A stretch of 64,000 nt of DNA from Sitta carolinensis. Taxonomy: Eukaryota; Chordata; Aves; Passeriformes; Sittidae. Made by a program: the position numbers and the translations under genes. The DNA is taken from the NCBI GenBank assembly GCA_032173965.1, contig CM063290.1, positions 6,523,501 through 6,587,500 of the forward strand, given 5' to 3'. This document shows, one piece after another, positions 61,901 through 64,000 of this stretch. Position 1 is the first letter of the stretch; every line of letters starts with the position of its first letter. Below the pieces are notes generated by a model. That model saw only the letters and a program-made list of their open reading frames with translations. It did not search any database and was not told where the DNA came from.

Positions 61901-64000
61901 TTAAAGCAGGTTTGAGTTTCAGGTGGGTTTTAATTTTCTTTTTTCCTGTGTGATAAAGTTGATGGATTTCAAGTGAGAAGTCTTTCCCTATTGGGACCTG
62001 AGCTGTCAAAAGCCATCACTGAACCTGCAAAATTCTCTCATAACCAGAAGCCCAAACTCTGCTCCAAAACCATCAGAGTTTAGGGAAAATCCCCAGTAAT
62101 TGACAAGTGAGTTTTTTTTAGCAAAGATATTCTGCCAGACCAAGCCATTATTTTGTGCACACACAGGCACCCACCTGGGGACAGTGCTAACACAAAGAGT
62201 AAACTCTATTGATATCAGTGAACCCATCATCACTAGCATGACACGAGTGGCTTCACACTAAAACCTTGGACTAGGCTGCTCATAAGCCCTTCAGATCCAT
62301 CAAAAAGGCAAATTCCCACATTGTAAAGTGCATTTGAGTTCTCTGGAATCAAATAAAACCTCTAAATTTCCTTGAATTCAGGGGGAGGGAAAAGTCAGGA
62401 CTCTTGACCCCAAAGCTGTGCCTGCCCTTAGTAAAACATCTGAGCTGTGAATGCAGCTAAGAGCTGGCATCCAGAGCAAGGTGCAGAGGTTCTCCTGGCA
62501 GGGCAGGAAGAAGTTTCCTCTGCAGAGGTGTTCCTGCTCTGTGGTGAGTGTTCACCCACAGAGTCAATGCAGCAGCCCTGCTCATCTGCAGGAACACTTC
62601 CCAAGCAATTTAAATATTCCTAGGGAGGTTCTTGAAGATTTAACATACCCTGCTTCTTTCATCATGAAAATTTGAAGAAAAGGTATTTTTCCACCCTTCT
62701 TTGCTTTTCAGTTCATTTATACCCTCTTCAGCCTCCATTAAAACGTGCTGTTTATCTACCCTTTGCACTCTCAGTTCTCTTGTCTCTATTTAAAACCCTC
62801 ACATACCACAGCCTGCTGGTCACTAGCCAGGTATCCAGATGGTCCTTCTGCACCATATTGATAGGTGCCTCAGAAATAGCAGGGAGAGAGGGGGAAAATA
62901 TCACTGAAGATTTCACATGCTCTTTTTGATAAACAGCAATTGTAGATCTAATTAGCCAGTTCCATCCTTTTGAGAAGCTGGGGAAACAGCAACAGTTGCA
63001 ATCCCACAGAGCAAACACACCAGGACAGGTGTCTCACTGTCAGGTTTTAGCTTTCCCCTCAGAGCAGTGTCAGACAATGTCCATCTGTCCATCCTTCTTC
63101 TGTGACAGACACCAGCTTCTGTTGGGGTTTGCAGGTTTGTCTCAGAGCCCATCACCCTCCTACCTCAGCATCACTGCATTGTGTCAACTACTTTTATACA
63201 GACAACTGGTTTTCAGAATAAAGAGCAAACACTGCTCACCTTAATTGCATGAGCATCCCTCTGGCAGTAATCAGGCTAATTGCTTCAGTCAGGCCAGCAG
63301 GGCTTGGCTCTAAATCAACCACCGAAATGATAATAGCATAAGTGCAGGAGTTCCTTTACTACTCCAAGGCCCACTTGTTAAACATTATTTACACCTCAGA
63401 AACACTGTTTCTCTCCTCCATTTTATCAGGAGAAAGGTAGAAAGGTGCCAGAAGCCCCTGTGGGAGTGGGGGGCTGAGCCCACCCCAAATGCAGTGACAG
63501 GGGACAGGTCTCCTTGCCCTTTGCTGAAATGCCATGAGAAGGGTGCCCTGGGGAACTCCCAGTTGTATCATGTCTGGGAGTCCCAGCAGCCAGGGCTCAT
63601 CCTCCCAGGAATGGCACAAAACTGCAGAGCAACCTGCCAAGAAGAGAACCATTGCCTGAATCTGCTGTAGCTGCATGTTTGACTTATACCTCAAAGCATG
63701 TGATAACATATCCTTGAAAATATTTAGCTTGCCCAATAAAATGGATAGATGCGCTCTTTACCTGCAGAAATTTCTAGGGGTTTTCTAAAATCCTATTAAG
63801 CAACTGGTGTGCATCCTGTGGCAAATATTTTAGCATAATACGGACGTTGCAGAAGATTCATTTTAGCAGTTGGTGCTGGAGGGGACAGGGAGTTAAAATC
63901 CCCAGCCCCAACTGGTACACTGTGCTGGACATTCCCACACACACTGGTACAGAACCAGCTCTTGAGGGTGAGACCTTCAGTCTGTGTTTTGGAGAGATGT
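55961..64000. other. AT-rich non-coding stretch with conserved-looking segments
   Basis: No gene recognised; the longest open frames (about 115 codons) lack domains. AT-rich, high-complexity segments without repeats at about 57940-58400, 61320-61530 and 61640-61880 have the texture of conserved non-coding DNA. This is an impression and not an alignment result. The part at 58600-58740 is purine-rich. Nothing else was recognised up to the window end. Confidence 0.4.

Overview
The window looks like avian nuclear DNA, most likely intergenic or deep-intronic sequence from a bird. The main evidence is three decayed LINEs of the CR1 clade, the dominant retroposon of bird genomes. One still carries the diagnostic CR1 3' end (ACAGAATCACAGAATG, read here in reverse orientation). 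The low density of recognisable interspersed repeats, the moderate AT-richness, the general CpG depletion and the short microsatellites fit as well. I cannot name the species; a songbird is only a guess.

I found no protein-coding gene, rRNA, tRNA, CRISPR array or operon. All long open frames are explained by stop-poor tandem repeats, by LINE remnants, or by chance in GC-richer stretches, and none resembles a protein family I recognise. I therefore call no CDS. This is a judgement by eye: short exons cannot be excluded without alignment or RNA data.

Layout. 1-4.3 kb: featureless. 4.3 kb: compound GATG/GATA tetranucleotide array. 6.2-6.75 kb: degenerate head-to-tail array of AGGTCA nuclear-receptor half-sites, including two perfect DR1 elements. 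11-12.3 kb: polypurine tract and an A-run/(AAC)n microsatellite. About 14 kb: possible CR1 3' end. 14-31 kb: no gene, a few tiny tandem duplications. 31.1 kb: ancient MIR-like fragment. 32.34-32.63 kb: G-rich 12-bp minisatellite. 33.0-34.35 kb: old CR1-clade LINE, plus strand. 37.1 kb: second MIR-like fragment. 40.23 kb: perfect palindromic oestrogen response element with an ERR/SF-1 extension. 40.96 kb: A28 tract. 41.45-41.79 kb: younger CR1 3' end, minus strand. 42.8-44.0 kb: older CR1 with reverse-transcriptase remnants, minus strand. 49.3 kb: third MIR-like scrap. 54.8-55.95 kb: the only CpG-dense module, the best candidate promoter or enhancer. 56-64 kb: AT-rich, with stretches that look like conserved non-coding DNA.

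No exciting new protein system is visible. The best leads are regulatory: the AGGTCA/DR1 array, the isolated perfect ERE and the CpG module.
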